Made by a program: the position numbers and the translations under genes. Source: Salinilacustrithrix sp003476595 (GTDB lineage: Bacteria; Actinomycetota; Acidimicrobiia; Acidimicrobiales; Salinilacustritrichaceae). From it: a stretch of DNA of 64,000 nucleotides. The number at the start of each line of letters is the position of its first letter. Positions within the stretch are counted from its first letter, which is position 1. Where the stretch lies: positions 9,902-73,901 of the forward strand of contig CAXAUZ010000019.1 in NCBI GenBank assembly GCA_963972525.1, given 5' to 3'. Below, in pieces: positions 9,052-16,723 of this stretch. The notes beneath the pieces were generated by a model. That model searched no databases and was not told the DNA's origin. It worked only from the letters and a program-made list of their open reading frames with translations.

Positions 9052-10713
9052 CTAGGAGCCGACCGCCCACAGGCCGAGATCGCCGTCGCGCTCGGTCCCG
9101 AGGAGCTCGGTCCCGTCCGCGGGCGGGGTGGACTCCCCGGCCAGCACCAGACCGGCACCTTCGGGCAGGTCCCCCACGAAGTACGAGACCTCGACGTCGG
9201 GGTGCCAGAACTGGGTGTTGTACGCCCAGTACACGTGCAGGTCCTCGTCCCGGTCGACCCAGACCACCTCGTCGACCTCCTCGAGCACCGGACCGAGGCG
9301 GTGCCGGGCGGCCCAGGCCTCCGAGGCCGGGCCGGCCCACTCCTGGACGAGCGACACCCCGGCGAACACGTTGAGCCCCGCGATCACCGCGAGGGGCATC
9401 GCCCACCCCCACCGGTCGCGGCGCACGAGGGCGGCCGCGCCCAGCAGCAGCATGACGACGGCGGCGAGCAGACCGGTGGTGGCGACGTGGTCGCGGCCGA
9501 ACAGCTCGATCGGCACCCGGAGGGAGGCGATGTTGTGCCAGGCGATCGGCTGCTCCCACACGGCGTCGGCGTACACGGCATCGAGGGCGAGCCCGATGCC
9601 GGCGCTCGCGCCGGCGGCGGCGAGGATGCCGGGCCACGCCCAGCGGCGCCGCAGCGCGGGGGCGAGCACGACGAGCACCGGCACCCACTGCTCGAGGTAG
9701 CGGCCGTACACGGGCAGGTCGGCTCGGCTCACGTCCGTGCCGATGCCGACCTGGTAGGACCCGATGGTGCCGAGCGCCAGGCTGCCGAGCGCACCGAGCA
9801 CCACGAAGCCCATCGCCAGGCCCCGCGCCGTGCCGCGCTCGGTCCAGCCGACGCGGGCACCGACCAGCATCCCGAGGGGGACGAGGCCGAGCGTGGCGAC
9901 GACGAGGTACCAGGTCTGCCCGGCGGTGATCACGGCGGCGCCGATCGGCTCCCCCAGGGCACCCACCGGTGACCCGGCCAGCGACGGCATCGTCCCGGCC
10001 GGGTAGAGCCGGTCCGTGGCCCAGGCGTGCAGGACCTGGGTGAGCAGCACCACCAGCAGCGCGGCTCCGCCGAGCGCGGCGGCGACGCGCGGCGCCAGCA
10101 CCCCGGCGCGCCAGGCCGCGACCGCGACCAGGACCAGGGCGAGGACCGCCACGATCGAGCGGGGGTGCACGGCGTAGGAGGCCCCGACGGCGCCGCCGGC
10201 GAGCAGCGACCACGGCACGGTGCCGGACTCCAGCGCCCGGTGCACCAGCACCACGCCGACGGCGACCACCAGGACGAGCAACGCCTCGGGCAGCAGCATC
10301 GTGGCCTGCAGGATCGACGCCGCCATCGAGCCGCCCACGACGGCCGCGCCGGCGCTCAGCAGCGGGCGGAGGCCGGCGAGCCGGGTGCCGATCAGGTGCA
10401 GCACGGGGATCACGGCGGCGGCCGCGGCGGCGTTCAGCCCCTGCGCCGCGTTCTGGAAGGCGCCGGGCTCCAGGATCGCGGCCGCGGGCGCCAGCAGGAC
10501 ACCCCAGCCGGGCAGGTACGCCGGACCGTAGAGGGTCGGTGGGTCACCGGCCAGCAGGCGGGCCACGCCGACGTAGCCGCCCTCGTCCTGGAAGATGAAG
10601 GGCGACACGACCGAGCGGGCCAGCAGGAGCCGGCCGAGGAGGGAGGCGAGGGCGGCCACGACCACCAGCGCCCACGCCGCGCGCTGCGACCTGCGCTGCG
10701 TGGGGGTCGCCAT
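9052..10713 (-). CDS. Multi-pass membrane protein, GT-C glycosyltransferase-like (paralogue 3)
   Basis: 553 residues, closest to the gene at 5579-7300. The N-terminal loop FQDEGGYVGVARLLAG is followed by GPAYLPGWG, and later come VYGRYLEQWVPVLVV, AWHNIASLR and TQFWHPDVEV. About ten to eleven hydrophobic segments are followed by a soluble C-terminal domain. The ATG is preceded by TAGCGT at 8 nt, so the mRNA is probably leaderless. The function inferred from family features is transfer of a sugar from a lipid carrier outside the membrane; no acceptor can be named. Confidence 0.8.
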   Translation of the reverse strand: MATPTQRRSQRAAWALVVVAALASLLGRLLLARSVVSPFIFQDEGGYVGVARLLAGDPPTLYGPAYLPGWGVLLAPAAAILEPGAFQNAAQGLNAAAAAAVIPVLHLIGTRLAGLRPLLSAGAAVVGGSMAASILQATMLLPEALLVLVVAVGVVLVHRALESGTVPWSLLAGGAVGASYAVHPRSIVAVLALVLVAVAAWRAGVLAPRVAAALGGAALLVVLLTQVLHAWATDRLYPAGTMPSLAGSPVGALGEPIGAAVITAGQTWYLVVATLGLVPLGMLVGARVGWTERGTARGLAMGFVVLGALGSLALGTIGSYQVGIGTDVSRADLPVYGRYLEQWVPVLVVLAPALRRRWAWPGILAAAGASAGIGLALDAVYADAVWEQPIAWHNIASLRVPIELFGRDHVATTGLLAAVVMLLLGAAALVRRDRWGWAMPLAVIAGLNVFAGVSLVQEWAGPASEAWAARHRLGPVLEEVDEVVWVDRDEDLHVYWAYNTQFWHPDVEVSYFVGDLPEGAGLVLAGESTPPADGTELLGTERDGDLGLWAVGS

Positions 10714-10721
10714 CGGGCCCG

Positions 10722-10727
10722 ACGCTA
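10722..10727 (-). promoter_or_regulatory. -10 box TAGCGT of the gene at 9052-10713, sharing its TAG with a stop codon
   Basis: The box ends 8 nt before the ATG at 10713. Its first three bases (10725-10727) are the TAG stop codon of the SelW-like gene upstream. Confidence 0.5.
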
Positions 10728-11006
10728 GTTCGACCCCCGGTCGATCTCGGGACCCATGCGCTCCCGGGCCAGGGCCACGACCTCGCCGGGCTCGGCGTGG
10801 CGGCCGAGCTCGGCCTTGGAGAAGATCAGCTCACCGTCGAGGGTGACCTCGAAGCGGCCCTTGCCCGCCGGGATCAGCTCCAGCGTCTCGATGACCGGGG
10901 CCCAGCCCCGCAGCAGCTCGTCCGTCAGACCGACGGCTCTCGGTACGTAGTCTCACGGGACGCAGAACGCGATGGAGATCCGGTGGCGCGGGTCCAGCAT
11001 CGTCAT
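10725..11006 (-). CDS. SelW-like (Rdx family) selenoprotein with in-frame UGA
   Basis: 93 residues if the UGA at 10953-10955 (codon 18) is read as selenocysteine. The N-terminus ISIAFCVPU gives the CxxU redox motif of the SelW/SelT/SelH (Rdx) thioredoxin-like family. After the UGA the frame stays open and family-like: DYVPRAVGLTDELL, then LELIPAGKGRFEVTLDGELI, ending at TAG 10725-10727. These parts align by eye with cysteine-containing actinobacterial homologues (YCxxCxWxPRAxxLxxELL, then VxVDGE). A SECIS-like hairpin lies just after the UGA. The ATG overlaps the isomerase stop as ATGA and also has TACCCT 6 nt upstream. The role is inferred to be thiol redox. selA/selB/selC are not in the window. 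A nonsense mutation of a CxxC gene is the alternative. Confidence 0.8.
10922..10936 (-). promoter_or_regulatory. Putative bacterial SECIS element
   Basis: The RNA CCGUCGGUCUGACGG forms a 5-bp stem with the loop GGUCU. Counting the U of UGA as 1, the loop starts at position 25. In E. coli fdhF the SelB-recognised GGUCUG starts at 22, so the same GGU-CUG codon pair is displaced by exactly one codon. Confidence 0.7.
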
Positions 11007-12037
11007 GCGCCGAGGGTATCGACGCCGCGGGGGCCCGGGTCGATCTCGTTCTCCTGGGCCAGGTGCCAGCTGACGAGGTCCCCCGTGAGCACCAGGTCCA
11101 GCAGCTGGGCCAGCGGACCCTCGCCCTCGGCCTGCACCTCGTGGCGGGCGTGCACGACCTCCTCGAGCATGGCCTCCACGGCGGGGAGCACCGCAGCGTC
11201 GTCGGTGTCCTCGTGGTCGTGCCGGAGCTCGACGAGGGAGAACACCTGGCGGGTCATGTCGCCGTGCTGACCCCAGCCGGACAGCTCGTGGTGGCGGGCC
11301 TGGGGCAGCGCCAGGTCGAAGGCGGGGGCCTTGACGTTGTCGTTGACCTGCTGCTTCCAGCGGCGGGCGGCGACGGCGCCGATCGGCCCGGCCCCCAGGG
11401 TCAGGACCATGGTGCGCCCGATGCGGCGGGCGAGCACGGCGGCGTCGCCGTCGGGGCGGTCGAGCTGGTCGCGCCGCCGGGTGAGCTGGTGGACCGCGGC
11501 GTCGATGGTCTCGTCCAGGCCGGGGCCGCCGAGCGGGGTGGCCAGCGCGCTCAGCCCGTCGAGCAGCCGGAGCGTGCTCACCAGCGTGGAGGCGAAGGCG
11601 AACCGGGGTGCGGGGACCTCGTCGGTGCAGCGCACCACGCCCCCGTCGCGCTCGGCGATGGCCTCCACGACGGCGCCGCTGCCGACCCCGGTGAGGACGG
11701 CCCGGTGGTCCACGGCCGCCTGCAGCGCCGAGGACGACTCCGACGTCGGGGCCCGCGACACGAACACGCAGCGCCACTCGTCGGAGACGAAGTCGGGCAG
11801 CCCGTGCCCGGTGTGGACGAAGACCGGCACGGGCGACCACGGCGCGACGAGGGCCTGGGCGGCCTCGGCCACCAGGGCGTCGGGCCCGGAGGCCACGAGC
11901 ACCATGCCGTGCACCCCGGCGAAGGGAGGGACCTCGACCGGTGCGGCCGCCGCGGCCGCCACCGATTCGGGGGTGGCGAGCACGGCGTCGAGGACCCCAA
12001 GGCTGTCGATCGGTCCCTCGGGGAGCAGGGGGGACAC
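11003..12037 (-). CDS. SIS-domain phosphoglucose/phosphomannose isomerase-like protein
   Basis: 344 residues, the size of the bifunctional PGI/PMI family. Recognisable parts are the first SIS segment (VHGMVLVASGPDAL, VPVFVHTGHGLPDF), the central GAGPIGAVAARRWKQQ segment, and the C-terminal region with DLVLTGDLVSWHLAQE. It would interconvert fructose-6-phosphate with glucose- or mannose-6-phosphate and feed the mannose pathway together with the phosphomannomutase nearby. In actinobacteria this gene sits between a Trm112-like gene and phosphomannomutase, as here. The start is the GTG 4 nt after the Trm112-like gene. The serine-rich SIS phosphate loop is weak (VSRAPTSESSSA), so substrate specificity is uncertain. 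Confidence 0.82.
   Translation of the reverse strand: MSPLLPEGPIDSLGVLDAVLATPESVAAAAAAPVEVPPFAGVHGMVLVASGPDALVAEAAQALVAPWSPVPVFVHTGHGLPDFVSDEWRCVFVSRAPTSESSSALQAAVDHRAVLTGVGSGAVVEAIAERDGGVVRCTDEVPAPRFAFASTLVSTLRLLDGLSALATPLGGPGLDETIDAAVHQLTRRRDQLDRPDGDAAVLARRIGRTMVLTLGAGPIGAVAARRWKQQVNDNVKAPAFDLALPQARHHELSGWGQHGDMTRQVFSLVELRHDHEDTDDAAVLPAVEAMLEEVVHARHEVQAEGEGPLAQLLDLVLTGDLVSWHLAQENEIDPGPRGVDTLGA
11013..11018 (-). promoter_or_regulatory. Possible -10 box TACCCT of the SelW-like gene
   Basis: TACCCT ends 6 nt before the ATG at 11006, inside the end of the isomerase gene. The SelW-like gene could therefore also have its own leaderless transcript as well as coupling by the ATGA overlap. Confidence 0.4.
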
Positions 12038-12041
12038 GGGT

Positions 12042-12290
12042 TCAGGCGCCGTCGTCGGGATCGAAGGTGGGCGTGATGCCCTGGCTCTCGGCCTTGGCCA
12101 GCAGGCGCTCGACCTCGGCGTCGTCGATGGCGGTGGCCTCGTCGATCAGCATGATCGGGATGTCGTCGCGGATGGCGTAGGTGCGCTTGAGCCGCGGGTT
12201 GAGGAGCAGGTCCTCGTCCTCGAAGTAGTAGAGCGGCCCCTTGTCCTCGGGGCAGGCGAGGATGTCGAGCAGCAGCTGGTCGAGTGCCAT
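12042..12290 (-). CDS. Trm112-family protein
   Basis: 82 residues of the Trm112/UPF0434 family. DILACPEDKGPLYYFEDED is followed by LLLNPRLKRTYAIRDDIPIMLIDEA, the typical fold core; of the zinc Cys pairs only one Cys remains, as is common in bacterial members. Eukaryotic Trm112 activates methyltransferases; the bacterial role is largely open. It is first in a run with the isomerase (4 nt apart) and the SelW-like gene. TAGAAA ends 6 nt before the ATG, close to the TANNNT pattern but with A in the last position. Confidence 0.88.
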   Translation of the reverse strand: MALDQLLLDILACPEDKGPLYYFEDEDLLLNPRLKRTYAIRDDIPIMLIDEATAIDDAEVERLLAKAESQGITPTFDPDDGA

Positions 12291-12343
12291 GAGTGCTTTC
12301 TACCAGCGGGGGTCAGGACCGTCTGCAAGGAAGCCTCTGAGCC

Positions 12344-12376
12344 GAGCGCCAGCGAGGCGAGGCAGCACCGGCGCTC
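12344..12376 (-). terminator. Hairpin after the flippase-phosphomannomutase gene
   Basis: GAGCGCC and GGCGCTC (7 bp, 19-nt loop) lie 55 nt after the stop codon at 12431. There is no U tract, which is usual in high-GC actinobacteria, so its role as terminator is inferred. Confidence 0.35.
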
Positions 12377-12430
12377 CCTGCTCCGTGCAACGGGCCGGGG
12401 AGGACAGCGACGGAGGAGCCGACGACCCGG

Positions 12431-14695
12431 CTAGAAGATCGAGCGGACTTCCTCCACCTTGGCGTCGCACTGCTCCCGGGTGGCCGCCTCCAGGTTGAGG
12501 CGCAGCAGCGGCTCGGTGTTGGACGGGCGCAGGTTGAACCACCAGTCGCCGAGGTCCACGGTGAGGCCGTCGAGGCGGTCCTGGTCGTGGTCGGCGTAGG
12601 CCGCCGCCACCCGGTCGATGACCGCGGCGGGATCGTCGACGGTGGTGTTGATCTCGCCCGATGCGGCGTAGCGCTCGAAGGGCTTGCGCAGCTCGGACAG
12701 CTTCTGGCCGGTGCGGCTGAGCTGCTCGAGCACGACCAGGGAGGCGATGCAGCCCGAGTCGGCCCGCCAGTTCTCGCGGAAGTAGTAGTGGGCGGAGTGC
12801 TCGCCGCCGAACGCGGCGCCGGTCTCGGCCATCGTGGCCTTGATGAAGCTGTGCCCCACCCGGGTCCGGATCGGCGTGCCGCCGTTCTCGCGGACGACCT
12901 CGGGCACGGTCTTGGAGCAGATCAGGTTGTGCAGGATCGTGGCGCCGGGCTCCTTCTCGAGGATGCCCTTGGCGACGATGGCCGTGGTGATCGAGCCCGA
13001 CACGGGCTGGCCGAGGTCGTCGACGAGGAAGACCCGGTCGGCGTCGCCGTCGAACGCGAGGCCCACGTCGGCGCCGACCTCGAGCACACGCGCCTGCAGG
13101 TCCCGGAGGTTCTCGACGTCGATCGGATCGGCCGGGTGGTTGGGGAAGGTGCCGTCGAGCTCGCCGTACATGACCTCGAGGTCCACGGGCAGGCCCTCGA
13201 ACACGGCGGGCACGACGAGGCCGCCCATGCCGTTGGCGGTGTCGGCGACGACCTTCACGGGCACGAGCGCCGAGGTGTCGATGAAGCTGCGGACGTGGTC
13301 GGCGAAGGCATCGAGCAGCTCGATGTCGTCGATGGTGCCCGGCTCGCCCTGCGGGGACAGGTCGTCCTCCAGGATCATCCGCTTGATCTCGTCCATGCCG
13401 GTGTCGGAGCCGATCGGCTTGGCGCCGGCGAGGGTCATCTTGATGCCGTTGTACTGGGCCGGGTTGTGGCTGGCGGTGAACATCGCACCCGGGGCGTCGA
13501 GGCTCCCGGCGGCGAAGTACAGCATGTCGGTGGAGGCCAGCCCGATGCGCGTGACGTCCATGCCCTGGCTGGTGACGCCCTCGCAGAAGGCGGCCACGAG
13601 CTCCACGCCGGAGGGGCGCATGTCCCGGCCCACGAGGACGCGGTCGTGGGGCTCGGGCTGGGAGCGCACGAACCGGGCGAACGCCGCGCCGATGGAGCGG
13701 ACGAGTTCGGCGTCGAGCTGGTCCGGGGTGGTGCCCCGGATGTCGTACGCCTTGAAGACAGCATCGATGTCGGCCACGACGGAAGGGTGGCTGCCGTCGT
13801 CGGGCCTTGGCAAGCGCTCCCGCGTGGCGAACAGCACGATCGCGGCCAGGACCGACAGCGTCGCCAGGCCGATGACCCGGTCCATCGACGTGCCGACCAG
13901 GCCCACGGACGCGGGCAGGTCCACCGCCGGCGCGATGAGCCCGGAGAGCAGCTCCCGGATGCCGAGCCCGCCCGGGAAGATGCCGATGGCCGAGGCCGCC
14001 ACCGTCGCCATCGACAGCGACGTCGCCTGCGCGATGCTCGGATCGAACCCGAGCGCCTCGATGGTCAGGTACAGCCGCACCGCCTTCACCAGCACCGACA
14101 GGGCCTCCACGGCCACCAATCGCTGCAGCATCCCACCGACCGGCCCGTCGGCCAGGCGCCGCACCAGCACGGCCGCACCGCCGAGCATCGCCAGCCCGAT
14201 GACCAGCAGCACGACCGCCTGCACCGGTGCCGCCCCCACCTGCACCACGGCCACGATGACGAGGGCGACGGCGATGTAGGCGAGGCCGACGGCCAGGGTC
14301 GACGTGACGGCCTGCCCGGTGGAGGAGCCGCCCTTGGCCAGCGCCCGCGTCCGCACCAGCACCGACCCCGGCACGGGGAGGAGGTTGAACGCGGCGGCGA
14401 TGATGGAGACGCGCAGCGCGGCCGGCAGGGCGACCCGCTGGCCCACGATGCGGGCCGACACCCGGTACTCCTCGGCGTTGACCACCGCACCCGGCACGAC
14501 GAGCAGCGCGGCGAGGGCGATGAGCGACCAGTCGATGTCGCCCCGGTCGGCCGGCAGCGCCTGCCAGGCCGCCACCGTGGAGCCGACGAAGATGGCGACG
14601 GCCACCGCGTACGCGATCCGCCGGCGACCGGGCGTGGATGCCCAGGACCGCAGGGCGGCCAGCCGTCGGAGCAGGTCGGGGACGGCGGCGGGCAC
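12431..14695 (-). CDS. Flippase-like membrane domain fused to phosphomannomutase/phosphoglucomutase
   Basis: 754 residues in one uninterrupted frame. Residues about 1-285 form a multi-helix domain of the LPG-synthase-TM/UPF0104 type (FPGGLGIRELL, FNLLPVPGS). Residues about 307-754 are a complete phosphohexomutase: FKAYDIRG, the phosphoserine loop TASHNP, metal site DGDADR, sugar loop GGEHSAHYYF and phosphate loop RPSNTEPLLR. The enzyme interconverts mannose-6-P and mannose-1-P for GDP-mannose. In related actinobacteria the mutase is a separate ~450-residue protein. The GTG start at 14695 is chosen because TACGAT ends 8 nt before it. An internal GTG at 13777 (CACCCT 6 nt upstream) could also make the free mutase. 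Confidence 0.85.
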   Translation of the reverse strand: MPAAVPDLLRRLAALRSWASTPGRRRIAYAVAVAIFVGSTVAAWQALPADRGDIDWSLIALAALLVVPGAVVNAEEYRVSARIVGQRVALPAALRVSIIAAAFNLLPVPGSVLVRTRALAKGGSSTGQAVTSTLAVGLAYIAVALVIVAVVQVGAAPVQAVVLLVIGLAMLGGAAVLVRRLADGPVGGMLQRLVAVEALSVLVKAVRLYLTIEALGFDPSIAQATSLSMATVAASAIGIFPGGLGIRELLSGLIAPAVDLPASVGLVGTSMDRVIGLATLSVLAAIVLFATRERLPRPDDGSHPSVVADIDAVFKAYDIRGTTPDQLDAELVRSIGAAFARFVRSQPEPHDRVLVGRDMRPSGVELVAAFCEGVTSQGMDVTRIGLASTDMLYFAAGSLDAPGAMFTASHNPAQYNGIKMTLAGAKPIGSDTGMDEIKRMILEDDLSPQGEPGTIDDIELLDAFADHVRSFIDTSALVPVKVVADTANGMGGLVVPAVFEGLPVDLEVMYGELDGTFPNHPADPIDVENLRDLQARVLEVGADVGLAFDGDADRVFLVDDLGQPVSGSITTAIVAKGILEKEPGATILHNLICSKTVPEVVRENGGTPIRTRVGHSFIKATMAETGAAFGGEHSAHYYFRENWRADSGCIASLVVLEQLSRTGQKLSELRKPFERYAASGEINTTVDDPAAVIDRVAAAYADHDQDRLDGLTVDLGDWWFNLRPSNTEPLLRLNLEAATREQCDAKVEEVRSIF

Positions 14696-14703
14696 GGCCG
14701 GCG

Positions 14704-14709
14704 ATCGTA
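14704..14709 (-). promoter_or_regulatory. -10 box TACGAT of the flippase-mutase gene
   Basis: Ends 8 nt before the GTG at 14695; it marks the start far inside the longer open frame that runs to 15241. Confidence 0.45.
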
Positions 14710-14738
14710 GGCACCCGCACCCACCACCCCGGTTCCCT

Positions 14739-14774
14739 GCGCGCCGATCGACCGCCGGTGGTCGACTCGCGCGC
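14739..14774. repeat. Imperfect palindrome, copy A
   Basis: A 36-bp imperfect inverted repeat with GCGCGC ends and ATCGACC/GGTCGA arms. It is a diverged copy of the perfect palindrome at 14802-14835; both are followed by a GAACGG sequence. They lie between divergent genes. Confidence 0.6.
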
Positions 14775-14801
14775 AACGAACGGCCCCCTTCCGGTTCCTC
14801 A

Positions 14802-14835
14802 CGCGCGAATCGACCATCGATGGTCGATTCGCGCG
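14802..14835. repeat. Perfect 34-bp palindrome, copy B
   Basis: A perfect palindrome centred at 14818/14819 (half-site CGCGCGAATCGACCATC). It sits 34 bp before the start of the ABC exporter and about 95 bp upstream of the divergent flippase-mutase gene. A dimeric regulator site or a cruciform-forming element would fit; no regulator gene is adjacent. Confidence 0.7.
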
Positions 14836-14869
14836 CGGTGAACGGATCCGGTGGGGCCAGACTCGTCGG

Positions 14870-16723
14870 ATGCCGGGACCGACCGACGACGAACGGGTGG
14901 CGCCCCTGCGCCGCCTCTGGCACTACGGGGCGCCGTACCGCCGCCGCACCGGGTGGGCCACGACCCACTCGGTGCTGAACAAGCTGTTCGACCTCGCCCC
15001 TCCCCTGCTCATCGGCCTGGCCGTGGACGTCGTGGCCAACGACGGCGACGCCACCCTCGACCGCATCGGGTTCACCACGCAGCGGGCCCAGATCGTCGCG
15101 ATCGCACTCCTCACCTTCCTGGTCTGGGCGCTCGAGTCCCTGTTCCAGTACCTGCACCAGATCGCGTGGCGGAACCTGGCCCAGGACCTGCAGCACGACC
15201 TGCGCCTCGACGCCTACCGCAACGTGCAGGAGCTCGAGCACGCCTGGTTCCAGGAGCGGGCCACCGGCGACCTCATGGCGGTGCTCAACGACGACGTCAA
15301 CCAGCTCGAGCGGTTCCTCGACATCGGCGCCAACGAGATCATCCAGGTGCTGACCACGGTGGTGGCGGTCGGCGCGATCTTCTTCGTGCTCGACCCGTCG
15401 GTGGCGATGCTCGCCATCGCGCCGATGCCCCTGATCCTGTGGGGATCCTTCTGGTTCCAGCGCCGCCTCGAGCCCCGCTACGAGGCCGTCCGCAACCAGG
15501 CCGGGTTCCTGAACGGCCAGCTGGCCAACAACCTGCTCGGCATCTCGACGGTGAAGTCCTTCACCGCCGAGGACCGCGAGGCGGCCCGCATCGCCGGGGA
15601 GAGCGACCGGTACCGCGAGACCAACCGTCGGGCCATCTCGCTGTCGTCAGCCTTCGTGCCCCTCATCCGCATGGCGATCCTGATCGGCTTCACGGGGACG
15701 ATGGTGTGGGGCGGCTACGAGGCGATCAAGACCGCCACCGACGGGTCGGGCTCGCTGTCGGTCGGCCAGTACAGCGTGCTGCTGTTCCTGTCCCAGCGCC
15801 TGCTGTGGCCCCTCACCCGCCTCGGTGAGACCTTCGACCAGTACCAGCGGGCCATGGCGTCCACGAACCGCATCCTCGACGTGGTGGACACCGAACCGGC
15901 CATCACGGGCGGCCCCGAGCGCCTCACGCTCGACCTCGGCCAGGGGGAGGTGTCCTTCGAGGACGTCACCTTCGCCTACGAGCCCGGCGCCACCCCGGCG
16001 CTCGACGGCGTGACGCTGACGATCGAGGCCGGTCGGACCACGGCGGTGGTCGGCCCCACGGGATCGGGCAAGTCCACCCTCATGCGCCTCCTGCTGCGCT
16101 TCCACGACGTCGACGAGGGACGGGTGCGCATCGAGGGCCACGACGTGCGCGACCTCGACCTCGGCGACCTGCGCCGGCTCACCGGACTGGTGAGCCAGGA
16201 CGTGTACCTGTTCCACGGCACGGTCCGCGAGAACATCGCCTACGGCCGCCCGGACGCCCCGCTCGAGGACGTGGTCGCGGCTGCGACCGTGGCCGAGATC
16301 CACGACTTCGTGCAGACGCTGCCCCAGGGCTACGACACCATCGTCGGCGAGCGGGGCCAGAAGCTGTCCGGCGGCCAGCGCCAGCGGCTCTCGATCGCCC
16401 GGGCCGTGCTGAAGGACCCGGTCGTGCTGCTCCTCGACGAGGCCACCTCGGCCGTCGACAACGAGACCGAGGCCGCCATCCAGCGGTCGCTCGAGCGGAT
16501 CTCGGCCGGGCGCACCACCCTCGTCGTGGCCCACCGGCTCTCGACGGTGCGCAACGCGGACGTCATCCACGTGCTCGAGGCCGGGCGCATCGTGGAGTCC
16601 GGCACCCACGACCAGCTGGTGTCCCGCGAGGGCGCCTACGCCTCGCTGTGGGCCGTGCAGACCGGCGAGGCCGTGCACCACGACCCCGACCGACCGGCGC
16701 CGTTCAGGGCCCGCCCGTCGTGA
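14870..16723 (+). CDS. ABC exporter, fused membrane and ATPase domains
   Basis: 617 residues. Residues about 1-330 form a six-helix exporter membrane domain and about 345-600 the ATPase. Walker A GPTGSGKST (~394), LSGGQRQR signature (~498), Walker B VVLLLDEATS (~520) and the H-loop VAHRLST are all intact. It acts as a homodimer or heterodimer half, pumping lipid-linked or lipophilic substrates; next to glycan genes a lipid-sugar export role is possible but not shown. Weak CAGACT lies 8 nt before the ATG. The last 20 bp overlap the end of the convergent GtrA-GT2 gene. Confidence 0.93.
   Translation: MPGPTDDERVAPLRRLWHYGAPYRRRTGWATTHSVLNKLFDLAPPLLIGLAVDVVANDGDATLDRIGFTTQRAQIVAIALLTFLVWALESLFQYLHQIAWRNLAQDLQHDLRLDAYRNVQELEHAWFQERATGDLMAVLNDDVNQLERFLDIGANEIIQVLTTVVAVGAIFFVLDPSVAMLAIAPMPLILWGSFWFQRRLEPRYEAVRNQAGFLNGQLANNLLGISTVKSFTAEDREAARIAGESDRYRETNRRAISLSSAFVPLIRMAILIGFTGTMVWGGYEAIKTATDGSGSLSVGQYSVLLFLSQRLLWPLTRLGETFDQYQRAMASTNRILDVVDTEPAITGGPERLTLDLGQGEVSFEDVTFAYEPGATPALDGVTLTIEAGRTTAVVGPTGSGKSTLMRLLLRFHDVDEGRVRIEGHDVRDLDLGDLRRLTGLVSQDVYLFHGTVRENIAYGRPDAPLEDVVAAATVAEIHDFVQTLPQGYDTIVGERGQKLSGGQRQRLSIARAVLKDPVVLLLDEATSAVDNETEAAIQRSLERISAGRTTLVVAHRLSTVRNADVIHVLEAGRIVESGTHDQLVSREGAYASLWAVQTGEAVHHDPDRPAPFRARPS

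Noticed and set aside
10953..10955. The UGA in the SelW-like gene as a plain stop, making a 17-residue peptide and about 230 bp of intergenic DNA
   Set aside because: The frame after the UGA continues with Rdx-family sequence to a TAG, the UGA sits at the redox position, and a SECIS-like hairpin follows.
13777..13779. Splitting the mutase as a separate gene at GTG 13777
   Set aside because: The frame is continuous with the membrane domain and there is no stop between; CACCCT is off consensus. Kept only as a possible internal start.
12431..15241. A 936-residue version of the flippase-mutase protein starting at 15241
   Set aside because: The upstream part is antiframe of the ABC exporter gene and contains the palindromes; TACGAT before GTG 14695 marks a better start.
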